Source of the DNA: Deltaproteobacteria bacterium RIFOXYA12_FULL_61_11
GTDB lineage: Bacteria > Bdellovibrionota_F > JAHFAK01 > YA12-FULL-61-11
Direction of reading: 5' to 3'
Length of the DNA stretch: 8,501 bases
Assembly (NCBI GenBank): GCA_001799195.1
Contig: MGSU01000212.1
Coordinates: 1-8,501 of the forward strand
The notes beneath the pieces were generated by a model. It was not told the origin of the DNA and ran no database searches. It saw only the letters and a program-made list of their open reading frames with translations. Below, one piece after another: positions 1 through 5,658 of the stretch. Both the position numbers and the translations under genes were made by a program. The number at the start of each line of letters is the position of its first letter. The first letter of the stretch is position 1.

Positions 1-26
1 GTCCCCAGGGAACCCCTGAGTGAACC

Positions 27-1073
27 TCAAGGCCGCGGCACTCCACTGCAGCGCATGACAATCTCGCCCAGGGCTTGTACCCAAGAGGGCTGGGAGTTCA
101 GACAGGGAGCGAGAACGAATTCGCGGCCTCCTGCTCCGAGGAAGGCCGCACGCAGTTCGAGACCGAGCTCGTGTTCCGTTTCGAGACAATCGGTGACGAA
201 GGAGGGGCAAGCCACCACGAGCCTGCGGAGCCCTCCTGTTGCTAATTCCTTCACCCGCTCCTCGGTGGAGGGGCCGATCCAGCGGCCTCGGCCGAAGCGG
301 GACTGGAAGGCAGCGCTCCAGCGATCCGGAGCAAGCTCCAACCTGCTTGCCAGTTCCCGAGCCAAGGCCAGACACTGGAACCGGTAACAGGGAGAACGCA
401 GACCCTCTTCACGGGCGCAACAGTCCGGTGGATGGCCGCAGAGCGAGTCCTCGGTCTCGGTGGAGGAACGGCGCAGGTGCTGTTCCGGTAGACCGTGGAA
501 GCTGAACAGGAGGTGCTCTCCGGTCTGACGGGAGAGCAAGGGGACGATCGTCTCGGCAAGGCAGGCCTGCACCGCGGAGTAGGTGCCGAGCGGTGCTGGG
601 ACGGACAGGGCTGGAAGGTGCCAGCGACCTCGGAGCTGCTCGTGGACGGCCGCGAGAATGCTCCCACTGGTCGCCGCAGCGGATTGCAGAAACAGGGGGA
701 CGACCAGGAGCGAGTCGCTTGGAGGGAGCGCCTTGAGAGTCGCCAGGAGAGGAGGTAGTCCATACCGCATTGCAGTATGGACCTTGTAAGCCCCTGGATT
801 CTCGTGTTCAAGCCGCTCGGCGAGAGCGAGAGCGAGGTCTTCGGTGTGCCAGGCCAGAGGTGAGCCACGTTCCGTCCAGATGGCGGCGTACTTGCGCGCT
901 GAGGCGGCGCTCCGGCGGGGCAGGATGATGAGTTCGAGCAAAAGGGTACGCAACGGGGCGGGTATGGTCAGGATGCGCGGATCGGATAGGAACTGGCGCA
1001 GGTAGGTGCGGACGGCGGACGGGGTCGGGGCAGTGGGAGTGCCGGTATTGACGAGGAGGATGTTTTTTCTCAT
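27..1073 (-). CDS. hemH: Ferrochelatase with internal Cys cluster
   Basis: Encodes a 348-residue ferrochelatase, which inserts ferrous iron into the porphyrin ring at the end of haem synthesis. Family hallmarks run in order: LLVNTGTP near residue 6, VRTYLRQFLSDPR at 21-33, GSPL at 70-73, MRYG at 102-105, PLFLQ at 126-130 (PLYPQ in many relatives), SFHGLPE at 191-197 with the catalytic histidine at 193, FQSRFGR at 256-262, and CPSFVTDCLETEHE at 289-302 with the expected catalytic glutamate near 298. Residues 212-234 hold five cysteines (212, 218, 219, 229, 234) in the place where Myxococcus-type enzymes bind a [2Fe-2S] cluster through four internal cysteines. The start is ATG at 1071-1073, and the conserved N-terminus begins immediately after it; the ribosome binding site is weak (only AGAG close by). 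The gene stands alone, divergent from efp. Whether it acts on protoporphyrin or coproporphyrin cannot be read from the sequence; the Myxococcus-like form suggests protoporphyrin. Confidence 0.96.
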   Translation of the reverse strand: MRKNILLVNTGTPTAPTPSAVRTYLRQFLSDPRILTIPAPLRTLLLELIILPRRSAASARKYAAIWTERGSPLAWHTEDLALALAERLEHENPGAYKVHTAMRYGLPPLLATLKALPPSDSLLVVPLFLQSAAATSGSILAAVHEQLRGRWHLPALSVPAPLGTYSAVQACLAETIVPLLSRQTGEHLLFSFHGLPEQHLRRSSTETEDSLCGHPPDCCAREEGLRSPCYRFQCLALARELASRLELAPDRWSAAFQSRFGRGRWIGPSTEERVKELATGGLRRLVVACPSFVTDCLETEHELGLELRAAFLGAGGREFVLAPCLNSQPSWVQALGEIVMRCSGVPRP

Positions 1074-1119
1074 CTCTATTGCCGGTGCCGGTTGACAGGT
1101 GCTCGGTCGTGTTCATGTT

Positions 1120-1148
1120 GGTCTAGTCCTCGACGAGGATATGGTCAA
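1120..1148 (-). promoter_or_regulatory. Candidate hemH promoter with palindrome in spacer
   Basis: Read on the minus strand, TTGACC (1148-1143; five of six bases match the sigma-70 -35 consensus) is followed by a 17-base spacer and TAGACC (1125-1120; three of six at -10). Transcription would begin near 1113, about 40 bases before the hemH start. The spacer contains the near-perfect palindrome TCCTCGTCGAGGA (1127-1139), a position typical of repressor or activator operators. The -10 match is weak, so this is only a candidate. Confidence 0.28.
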
Positions 1149-1168
1149 CAACGACGAAGGAGTCCGCC

Positions 1169-1231
1169 ATGAGGAAGTGGTTACTGCCCGTGGTCAGACG
1201 CTGTCAGGAGGGTTGCCCTAGCCGGTCCTGA
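1169..1231 (+). CDS. Possible 20-residue leader peptide
   Basis: A short reading frame of 20 codons plus stop starts at ATG 1169. It is preceded by a perfect AAGGAG Shine-Dalgarno at 1157-1162 with a six-base spacer, better than that of any other gene in this window. The peptide begins MRKWLLPVV and ends CPSRS, so it is basic and hydrophobic at the start. It contains no polyproline run. A hairpin follows 18 bases after its stop, and efp begins 179 bases after it. It could be a leader peptide for efp-epmA, a free small protein, the remnant of a lost signal-peptide gene, or chance. There is no homology or codon evidence beyond the ribosome binding site. Confidence 0.2.
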   Translation: MRKWLLPVVRRCQEGCPSRS

Positions 1232-1248
1232 GCACGACGTGAAACTGC

Positions 1249-1266
1249 TCTGAGGCACTCCTCAGG
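1249..1266 (+). other. Hairpin in the efp upstream region
   Basis: CTGAGG at 1250-1255 pairs perfectly with CCTCAG at 1260-1265 around a CACT tetraloop, and T1249 can wobble with G1266. No T-run follows, so it does not look like a standard intrinsic terminator. It lies between the small reading frame and efp, so it could take part in attenuation or processing of the leader. Confidence 0.3.
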
Positions 1267-1349
1267 ACGTGTAAGTCCGCATCTGTCATGGCCGACCTCG
1301 CGCGAGCGGGGCCGGCCATCGACGTTCCTGGCAAAACTCGAACATTCGT

Positions 1350-1378
1350 TGGACAAACCCCGGTAAAGCGGCTATGTC
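1350..1378 (+). promoter_or_regulatory. Weak candidate efp promoter
   Basis: TGGACA (1350-1355; five of six at -35) lies 17 bases before TATGTC (1373-1378; three of six at -10). Transcription from about 1385 would leave a leader of roughly 26 bases before the efp ATG. It fits by position, but the -10 is poor. Confidence 0.2.
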
Positions 1379-1397
1379 TCCCCATCGTCCAGCAAGC

Positions 1398-1402
1398 GGA
1401 GA
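1398..1402 (+). promoter_or_regulatory. Ribosome binding site fixing the efp start
   Basis: GGAGA lies eight bases before ATG 1411. It supports that start over the in-frame ATG at 1288, and the protein from 1411 has the family's normal length. Confidence 0.6.
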
Positions 1403-1410
1403 GACGTGGG

Positions 1411-1974
1411 ATGTACCAGGCAAGCGACCTCCGGAAGGGTCTGAAGATCGAGATTGACGGTGAACCCTATGTCGTCAGTGACTTCCAATTCCTTAAACCG
1501 GGGAAAGGCCAATCTATCTATAAATGCAAGATGAAGAGCATGATCTCGGGGTTGACCCTTGAGCGCTCCTACCGGTCCGGTGATTCCTTCATGCCGGCCG
1601 AGCTCGAAGAGCGCAAGATGCAGTACCTCTACCATGACGGCGAGAACTACAGCTTCATGGACATGACCAGCTACGAACAGGTCTCCATGAGCGAGAGCCA
1701 GGTCGGCGAGGCCCGCCACTTCTTCCTCGAGAACCTCGAGGTGATGGTGCTGCTGCACAAGGACCTACCCATCGGCATCACCCTGCCCAACTTCATCAAC
1801 CTGCGCATCGTCTCCACCGAACCCGGGGTCAAGGGCGACACGGTCAGCGGCACCACCAAGCCGGCCACCCTCTCGACTGGCTACGTCATCCGGGTCCCCC
1901 TCTTCGTCGATCAGGACGAGCTCATCAGGGTCGACACCCGGACCGGGGAGTACGTCGAGCGTGTCAAGGGTTGA
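1411..1974 (+). CDS. efp: Elongation factor P
   Basis: Encodes 187 residues, the usual length for EF-P, which binds the ribosome between the P and E sites and relieves stalling at consecutive prolines. The N-terminal KOW-like domain carries the modification loop KPGKGQ at residues 29-34, with lysine 32 at its tip, as in EF-Ps that receive beta-lysine. The middle OB domain holds YLYHDGENYSFMD, and the C-terminal OB domain shows the signature GDTVSGTTKPATLSTG followed by VPLFV and a DTRTGEYVERVK ending. The start at 1411 is chosen from the family length and a good Shine-Dalgarno. The last 14 bases overlap the start of epmA, whose product should modify lysine 32, so the two proteins are probably co-translated. 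Confidence 0.97.
   Translation: MYQASDLRKGLKIEIDGEPYVVSDFQFLKPGKGQSIYKCKMKSMISGLTLERSYRSGDSFMPAELEERKMQYLYHDGENYSFMDMTSYEQVSMSESQVGEARHFFLENLEVMVLLHKDLPIGITLPNFINLRIVSTEPGVKGDTVSGTTKPATLSTGYVIRVPLFVDQDELIRVDTRTGEYVERVKG
1945..1950 (+). promoter_or_regulatory. epmA ribosome binding site inside efp
   Basis: GGGGAG within the last codons of efp lies ten bases before the GTG at 1961. It supports GTG 1961 as the epmA start and a coupled, overlapping arrangement. Confidence 0.45.
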
Positions 1975-2881
1975 AGCTTCCCGTCGTTCCCGGCTCGCCT
2001 CCCTCCTCCCCACCCTGCGCCGCAGGGCAGCGATCATCACCTCGGTACGATGTTTCTTCACCGAGCGCGGGTTCCTCGAGGTCGAGACTCCGCTCCTCCT
2101 GACCGAGCCGGCACCCGAGGCCTACATCGACCTCTTCCCCTGCCACGGCGCCTTCCTGGCGGCTTCGCCCGAGCTCGAGATGAAGATGTTGCTCGCCGCG
2201 GGTTTCCCCGACCTGTTCCAACTCACCCGCTCCTTCCGGCGGGAGGAGCGGGGACGTCTGCACGCCGAGGAGTTCACCATTTTGGAATGGTACCGCCGCG
2301 ATCGGGATTTCCGCGCCCTGATGCTCGATTGCGAGGATCTGCTGGCCACGATCCTCCAGGACCTCGGGCTGCCGGAGCGTTTGGAATTGCCGGGTTGCCC
2401 GCCGCAGGTCCTCCGGCCGCCGTTCCGGCGCCTGACGGTCGAGGAGGCCTTCCTCCGTTTCGCCGGTTGGTCGCCGCTGCGGCACTTCGACCAGGATCGC
2501 TTCGACCACGACCTCGTCGAACTGGTCGAGCCGGAGCTCCTGACCCCCACCTTCCTGCACTCGTATCCACGAGAGGCCGGCTCCTTGGCCAAGCTCGCGG
2601 CCGATGGCAGCGCCGAGCGCTTCGAATTCTACCTCGGCGGCGTCGAACTCGCAAATGGTTTCAGTGAGTTGACCGATGCCGCCGAACAGCGGCAACGTTT
2701 CGAGGCCGAACTTGGCCTACGTCTGAGCTTGCACAAGGAGGTCGGCTCCCTGCCGCTCCGCTACCTCGAACTGCTGCAAGACCTCGGCCCCTGTGCCGGC
2801 ATCGCCCTCGGCCTGGACCGCCTCGTCCTCCTGCTCTGCGGCAAGCACGACCTGCGCGAGGTGCGGGCGACATTCGAGTGA
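1961..2881 (+). CDS. epmA: EF-P (R)-beta-lysine ligase
   Basis: Encodes 306 residues of the PoxA/GenX/EpmA family, paralogues of the class II lysyl-tRNA synthetase catalytic core that lack the anticodon-binding domain. The enzyme adenylates beta-lysine and joins it to the tip lysine of EF-P. Visible class II motifs are motif 1 around FLEVETPLL (38-46), motif 2 around FQLTRSFRREE (86-96) with HAEEFTILEWYR (101-112), and motif 3 GIALGLDRLVLLL (280-292). The alanine in GIALG, where lysyl-tRNA synthetases have glycine, fits an EpmA rather than a tRNA synthetase. The segment VELANGFSEL (228-237) is also typical. The start is GTG, 14 bases inside efp, with GGGGAG upstream. No epmB (lysine 2,3-aminomutase) lies in the window, so it would have to be elsewhere for beta-lysine supply. 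Confidence 0.94.
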   Translation: MSRVEASRRSRLASLLPTLRRRAAIITSVRCFFTERGFLEVETPLLLTEPAPEAYIDLFPCHGAFLAASPELEMKMLLAAGFPDLFQLTRSFRREERGRLHAEEFTILEWYRRDRDFRALMLDCEDLLATILQDLGLPERLELPGCPPQVLRPPFRRLTVEEAFLRFAGWSPLRHFDQDRFDHDLVELVEPELLTPTFLHSYPREAGSLAKLAADGSAERFEFYLGGVELANGFSELTDAAEQRQRFEAELGLRLSLHKEVGSLPLRYLELLQDLGPCAGIALGLDRLVLLLCGKHDLREVRATFE

Positions 2882-2891
2882 ACCGACGCGA

Positions 2892-2914
2892 CTTTCCGCC
2901 GTCGGCAGGAAAAG
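2892..2914. terminator. Hairpin between epmA and tRNA-Ser
   Basis: CTTTCCGCC (2892-2900) pairs with GGC, a bulged A and GGAAAAG (2904-2914) around a GTC loop. It sits between the convergent 3' ends of epmA and tRNA-Ser, where a shared terminator would be expected. Neither strand has a proper T-run after the stem, so termination is unproven. Confidence 0.3.
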
Positions 2915-2915
2915 A

Positions 2916-3000
2916 CGGAGGAGGAGGGATTCGAACCCCCGAAGGCTTTCGCCTCAACGGTTTTCAAGACCGCCGCCATCAACCACTCGGCCACTCCTCC
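2916..3000 (-). tRNA. tRNA-Ser (anticodon UGA)
   Basis: An 85-base serine tRNA folds completely on the minus strand. The acceptor GGAGGAG pairs with CTCCTCC (plus positions 2917-2923), with discriminator G at 2916. The anticodon loop CTTGAAA (2962-2968) places TGA at 2964-2966. A long variable arm (GAGGC, GAAA loop, GCCTT) marks it as class II. The T arm closes around TTCGAAT. CCA is not encoded, so it would have to be added after transcription. It reads UCA and wobble serine codons. It lies 35 bases after the ligase gene on the same strand and converges on epmA. Confidence 0.97.
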
Positions 3001-3035
3001 AGCTAGCACAACCTACGGGAAATGTGGAAGGTATG

Positions 3036-5420
3036 TCAAGGGCTCACCTCAGTCGGCTCTGCTTTCGCGAGTATCCCGACCAGGTAGTGGTAGCGTTCCA
3101 CCCAGGAACGGGGAGCCTTGCCGAGGAGCTCCTCGTCGATCAGACGATCGAGCAGGGTTCTGCTCTCCGCGGTCAGGGCCAAGCGCCTCCGCTCGAGGTC
3201 GAGGAAGAGCTCCTCGATGGCGGGGAACGCCTCGGCGGCGAGCTGGCAGCGGAACAGGAACCGGTAGGCTTCTCCATTCGCGGGATGTAACTCGATTTCT
3301 CTCCGGTAGAGCGGGCAGGCGTCCCACGTCTGACCCAGGGTTTCGTATGCTTGTCCGAGCAAGAGGTTGAAACCGGGGGGGGTATCGACTTGATACCCAT
3401 GAGGTGCCAAAACCTCGACGACCTTCTGAGGTTTTGAGAAGGCAAGGAGCCCTCGGCCGTAGGCGAGGGTGAAGCTCAAATTCCCGGGGGCCGCGCGATG
3501 AAGCCGTTCGGCCATGCTCAGAGCGGCAGCGGCATTCCCTGCAGCGAGTTCGAGTTGATAGAGCGAATAGAGGTAGAACACATTGTCCGGTTCGTTTACA
3601 GCATGAGCGCGTACCATTGCTGCAAATTCCTCCACCCGGTCTGCTTTTCGATCGAGGAACTGGAGTGGGGTGAAACACCCCGGGAGATGAGGATCGGAGG
3701 CATAGGCTTTAGCGCCCAGTTCGAGGGACTCGCGAATACTGCCGAGAGCGGCCAGGTGCCAAGCAGCCCGGAACAACCAACGCGGTTGCTCCGGTTGTCG
3801 GTTCAAGACCTGTCGGACGTGCTCCAGGAGGTCCTCATGCGCACGTCCCGAAGCCGCCAAATTTTCATACACCGCCTCATCGATTTCGAGGAGGTAGGGC
3901 GAGAGTTCCCCGGCTCGGGCGAACAAGCTCTCGGCTTCGAGGTAGCGGCCCGCGGCTTGAGCGAACCCTCCGCGTAGCTGATGCGTCCTAGCGAGGAAGA
4001 GTTGCCAGGTATGCCCGAGAGCAAGACCAGCGAGAGCCAGGATCGTCCCGCGGGCGAACCAGAGGAAGGGTCGGGGAACCGTCACTTGGACGACCGACGA
4101 CCGGTGCGCCAGGGTGATCAATCCCCCGAGGGCGAGGAAGAACCCATAAAGACCCGTCATGTAGCGCAGATTGAGATCGACCATGGCCTGAGAGAACCCC
4201 ACGACTGCCGAACAACCAAAAGCGAGGGCCAACCCTCTGGTTTCCCGATCCCCTTTTCTCAGCAGAGCGGCCATGGTCTTCAACGCTACTCCGAGCATGC
4301 CGAGGAAGACGGCGACACCGAGCCATCCTTCCTCGAGTAGGAGTTCGAGCAGTTCTTGATGGACGTGTTCGACCGGGGAGGTGCGCAGGACCCCGAGCTC
4401 TCTCGAACGTTGCCGAGCCAAGAGAAGAGGAGTGCTCCCCTGCCCGTGACCGGCCCAGGGATTTTCCGTGATTGCGCCGAGAGCGCGATCGGCGAGCAGG
4501 ACCCGTTCGCGAACAGACGTCCCCTCGAAGTCGAACAAGCGCCGTTGTTCCATCTCCGGGACCACCTGCCATACGAGAACAGCCAGAACCGACAAGGCGA
4601 TTCCCAGGCTGACTACAGTCCAGCGGAACGATGTTATGACTCGGGGTACCAACTGGTCGGTTCTGGTCCAGAGGAGGGCCATGCCCCCTGCAACGGCAAC
4701 TCCGAGCAGGGCTCCGCGAGAGAGCGCTAAGACCAACCCGACCGCTCCGAAACAGAGACAACCGCTCAAGAGCAAACGCCTCGAACCACCTTCCCTGAAC
4801 GTTCCGAAGAGGGCCAACGGCATGCCGGCCGCGAGGTAGGCTGCATAGAAGTTGCGATGATTGAACAAACTCTGGACGAGACTGTCCTCTGTGGTACCGA
4901 GGTAGGGAGCGAGCGGATCGAGATGTAGGAATTGCATGAGGCCATGTGCGCCGAGTAGCCCCACGAGTAGCGCAGAGAGCATTGCTACCTGTCGTAGTCC
5001 GATCAAACCATGGACCCTCCCGGTGAGGATCGCGAAACACCCCAGGATGCTGGCCATGGCCACGGGCGTCCTCGCAACCAGATCGTCGGACCAGAACAGG
5101 AAGTGCAGGGACTTCCATCCCAACCAACCCAGGAGGGCCATTTCGAGCCACGTGATGCGCAGAGGCCCGGTCGCTCTTGACCAGGTTTCTACGAGGGAAG
5201 CGCAGGCAGCGAGGAAGACGAACAGGGAGACCATGATCACTTTGTCCAGAGGGCTGGGCGAGGCCTGCCACAGGACGAAGGGAAAGAGGACATGGCAGCA
5301 GAGGAGCAGTGCGGAGGCGAGTGGAGCTCCCCGCTTGTTGTCCGCTCGAGGCGGCATTGGCACGACAGCCTCGACGACCACAGGGTCTACAGGATCGAAG
5401 GAACTCAAACAAGACCTCAT
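3036..5420 (-). CDS. O-antigen ligase family membrane protein with TPR tail
   Basis: From ATG 5418-5420 this encodes 794 residues. About a dozen hydrophobic segments fill residues 34-470, and the remainder is soluble and helical with TPR-like repeats. O-antigen ligase/polymerase (Wzy_C, WaaL-like) hallmarks are FNHRNFYAAYLAAGMPL (186-202), LSRGA (233-237), ENPWAGHGQG (319-328) and HVHQELLELLLEEGWLGV (352-369), the last carrying the conserved histidine of the periplasmic loop. Such proteins transfer or polymerise lipid-linked glycans at the periplasmic face; some act on proteins (PilO/PglL types), and the sequence does not decide between these. The TPR part (about 482-762) may bind a partner. 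No other glycan genes are near it. The start is uncertain: GTG 5534 would add 38 poorly coding residues, ATG 5357 would remove 21, and no start has a strong ribosome binding site. A run of eight C interrupts the TPR part. Confidence 0.9.
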   Translation of the reverse strand: MRSCLSSFDPVDPVVVEAVVPMPPRADNKRGAPLASALLLCCHVLFPFVLWQASPSPLDKVIMVSLFVFLAACASLVETWSRATGPLRITWLEMALLGWLGWKSLHFLFWSDDLVARTPVAMASILGCFAILTGRVHGLIGLRQVAMLSALLVGLLGAHGLMQFLHLDPLAPYLGTTEDSLVQSLFNHRNFYAAYLAAGMPLALFGTFREGGSRRLLLSGCLCFGAVGLVLALSRGALLGVAVAGGMALLWTRTDQLVPRVITSFRWTVVSLGIALSVLAVLVWQVVPEMEQRRLFDFEGTSVRERVLLADRALGAITENPWAGHGQGSTPLLLARQRSRELGVLRTSPVEHVHQELLELLLEEGWLGVAVFLGMLGVALKTMAALLRKGDRETRGLALAFGCSAVVGFSQAMVDLNLRYMTGLYGFFLALGGLITLAHRSSVVQVTVPRPFLWFARGTILALAGLALGHTWQLFLARTHQLRGGFAQAAGRYLEAESLFARAGELSPYLLEIDEAVYENLAASGRAHEDLLEHVRQVLNRQPEQPRWLFRAAWHLAALGSIRESLELGAKAYASDPHLPGCFTPLQFLDRKADRVEEFAAMVRAHAVNEPDNVFYLYSLYQLELAAGNAAAALSMAERLHRAAPGNLSFTLAYGRGLLAFSKPQKVVEVLAPHGYQVDTPPGFNLLLGQAYETLGQTWDACPLYRREIELHPANGEAYRFLFRCQLAAEAFPAIEELFLDLERRRLALTAESRTLLDRLIDEELLGKAPRSWVERYHYLVGILAKAEPTEVSP
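3375..3398 (-). repeat. C8 tract beside a 7-bp inverted repeat
   Basis: Eight G on the plus strand (3375-3382; C8 in the coding strand) encode Thr-Pro-Pro at residues 680-682 of the ligase. It is the longest homopolymer I noticed in the window. The last three G also belong to a perfect inverted repeat, GGGTATC (3380-3386) and GATACCC (3392-3398), around a five-base loop. Such tracts are prone to slippage; here the frame is intact. Confidence 0.6.
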
Positions 5421-5658
5421 AAGGTTCGGCTTCCCGACACCGGGACTCTCCGTACGTCCTCGGTTGTCCGTGCGGCTACAGAGCGACGCACCGTCACCAG
5501 AACAACGCGAGTATACAGTATCCTCAACAGGCACGCACCCTGCGAGAGGTACCGGGTAACCTCAAAGACCTCACGGTTTCCCTTGACATTCGTGCCGAGA
5601 GGTACCATTGCACGGCAGCAATGGAAATCATCGTACCGAAGTCCTCCACGAGTGCAGC
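5421..5658. promoter_or_regulatory. Divergent intergenic region: ligase / acyltransferase
   Basis: These 238 bases separate two divergent genes and should hold both promoters. Plus-strand TTGACA at 5583-5588 is a perfect -35 without a good -10 (CATTGC after 17 bases). On the minus strand TATACT (5515-5510) is a good -10 with a poor -35; it would put the ligase transcript start near 5503 and favour ATG 5420. An exact 11-bp direct repeat lies at 5543-5553 and 5596-5606. No gene is visible. Confidence 0.4.
5543..5606. repeat. Pair of 11-bp direct repeats
   Basis: CGAGAGGTACC occurs exactly at 5543-5553 and 5596-5606, 53 bases apart start to start, close to five helical turns, so both copies face the same side of the DNA. 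They bracket the TTGACA at 5583. The second copy would also serve as a Shine-Dalgarno (GAGAGG) for a TTG at 5608, which is an alternative explanation for that copy. Confidence 0.45.

Larger units (their letters stand above)
1074..1410. other. Intergenic region between hemH and efp
   Basis: These 337 bases separate two divergent genes. I see no conserved long gene here. An in-frame ATG at 1288 would add 41 residues to EF-P, but they match nothing in the family. The region holds a candidate minus-strand promoter (1120-1148), a plus-strand TTGACA at 1092-1097 with no good -10, a 20-codon reading frame with a strong Shine-Dalgarno (1157-1231), a hairpin (1249-1266) and a weak candidate efp promoter (1350-1378). 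All of these are read by eye. Confidence 0.7.

Noticed and set aside
1288-1410. In-frame ATG at 1288 extending EF-P by 41 residues
   Set aside because: The extra residues match no EF-P; ATG 1411 gives the normal 187-residue length and has GGAGA at a good distance.
1964-2695. Long minus-strand open frame opposite epmA
   Set aside because: It is a shadow of the high-GC epmA gene with no recognisable family and no ribosome binding site; the same holds for the open frame opposite efp at 1372-1758.
2916-3000. tRNA-Ser as an integration site for a mobile element
   Set aside because: I found no second copy of its 3' end in the window and no integrase or phage gene nearby.
3988-5412. 474-codon minus-strand frame overlapping the ligase gene
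   Set aside because: It is the shifted frame of the ligase; its composition (rich in Arg, Ser, Pro, Gly) is typical of an out-of-frame reading, and the ligase frame has clear family motifs.
5421-5534. GTG start at 5534 for the ligase
   Set aside because: The added 38 codons have lower third-position GC than the gene, no recognisable motif, a weak ribosome binding site, and contain a TATACT that looks more like a promoter.
5608-5658. TTG start at 5608 for the acyltransferase
   Set aside because: GAGAGG lies five bases upstream, so it is possible, but the 17 added residues precede the GNAT fold and look unstructured; ATG 5659 is preferred and the doubt is recorded in the entry.
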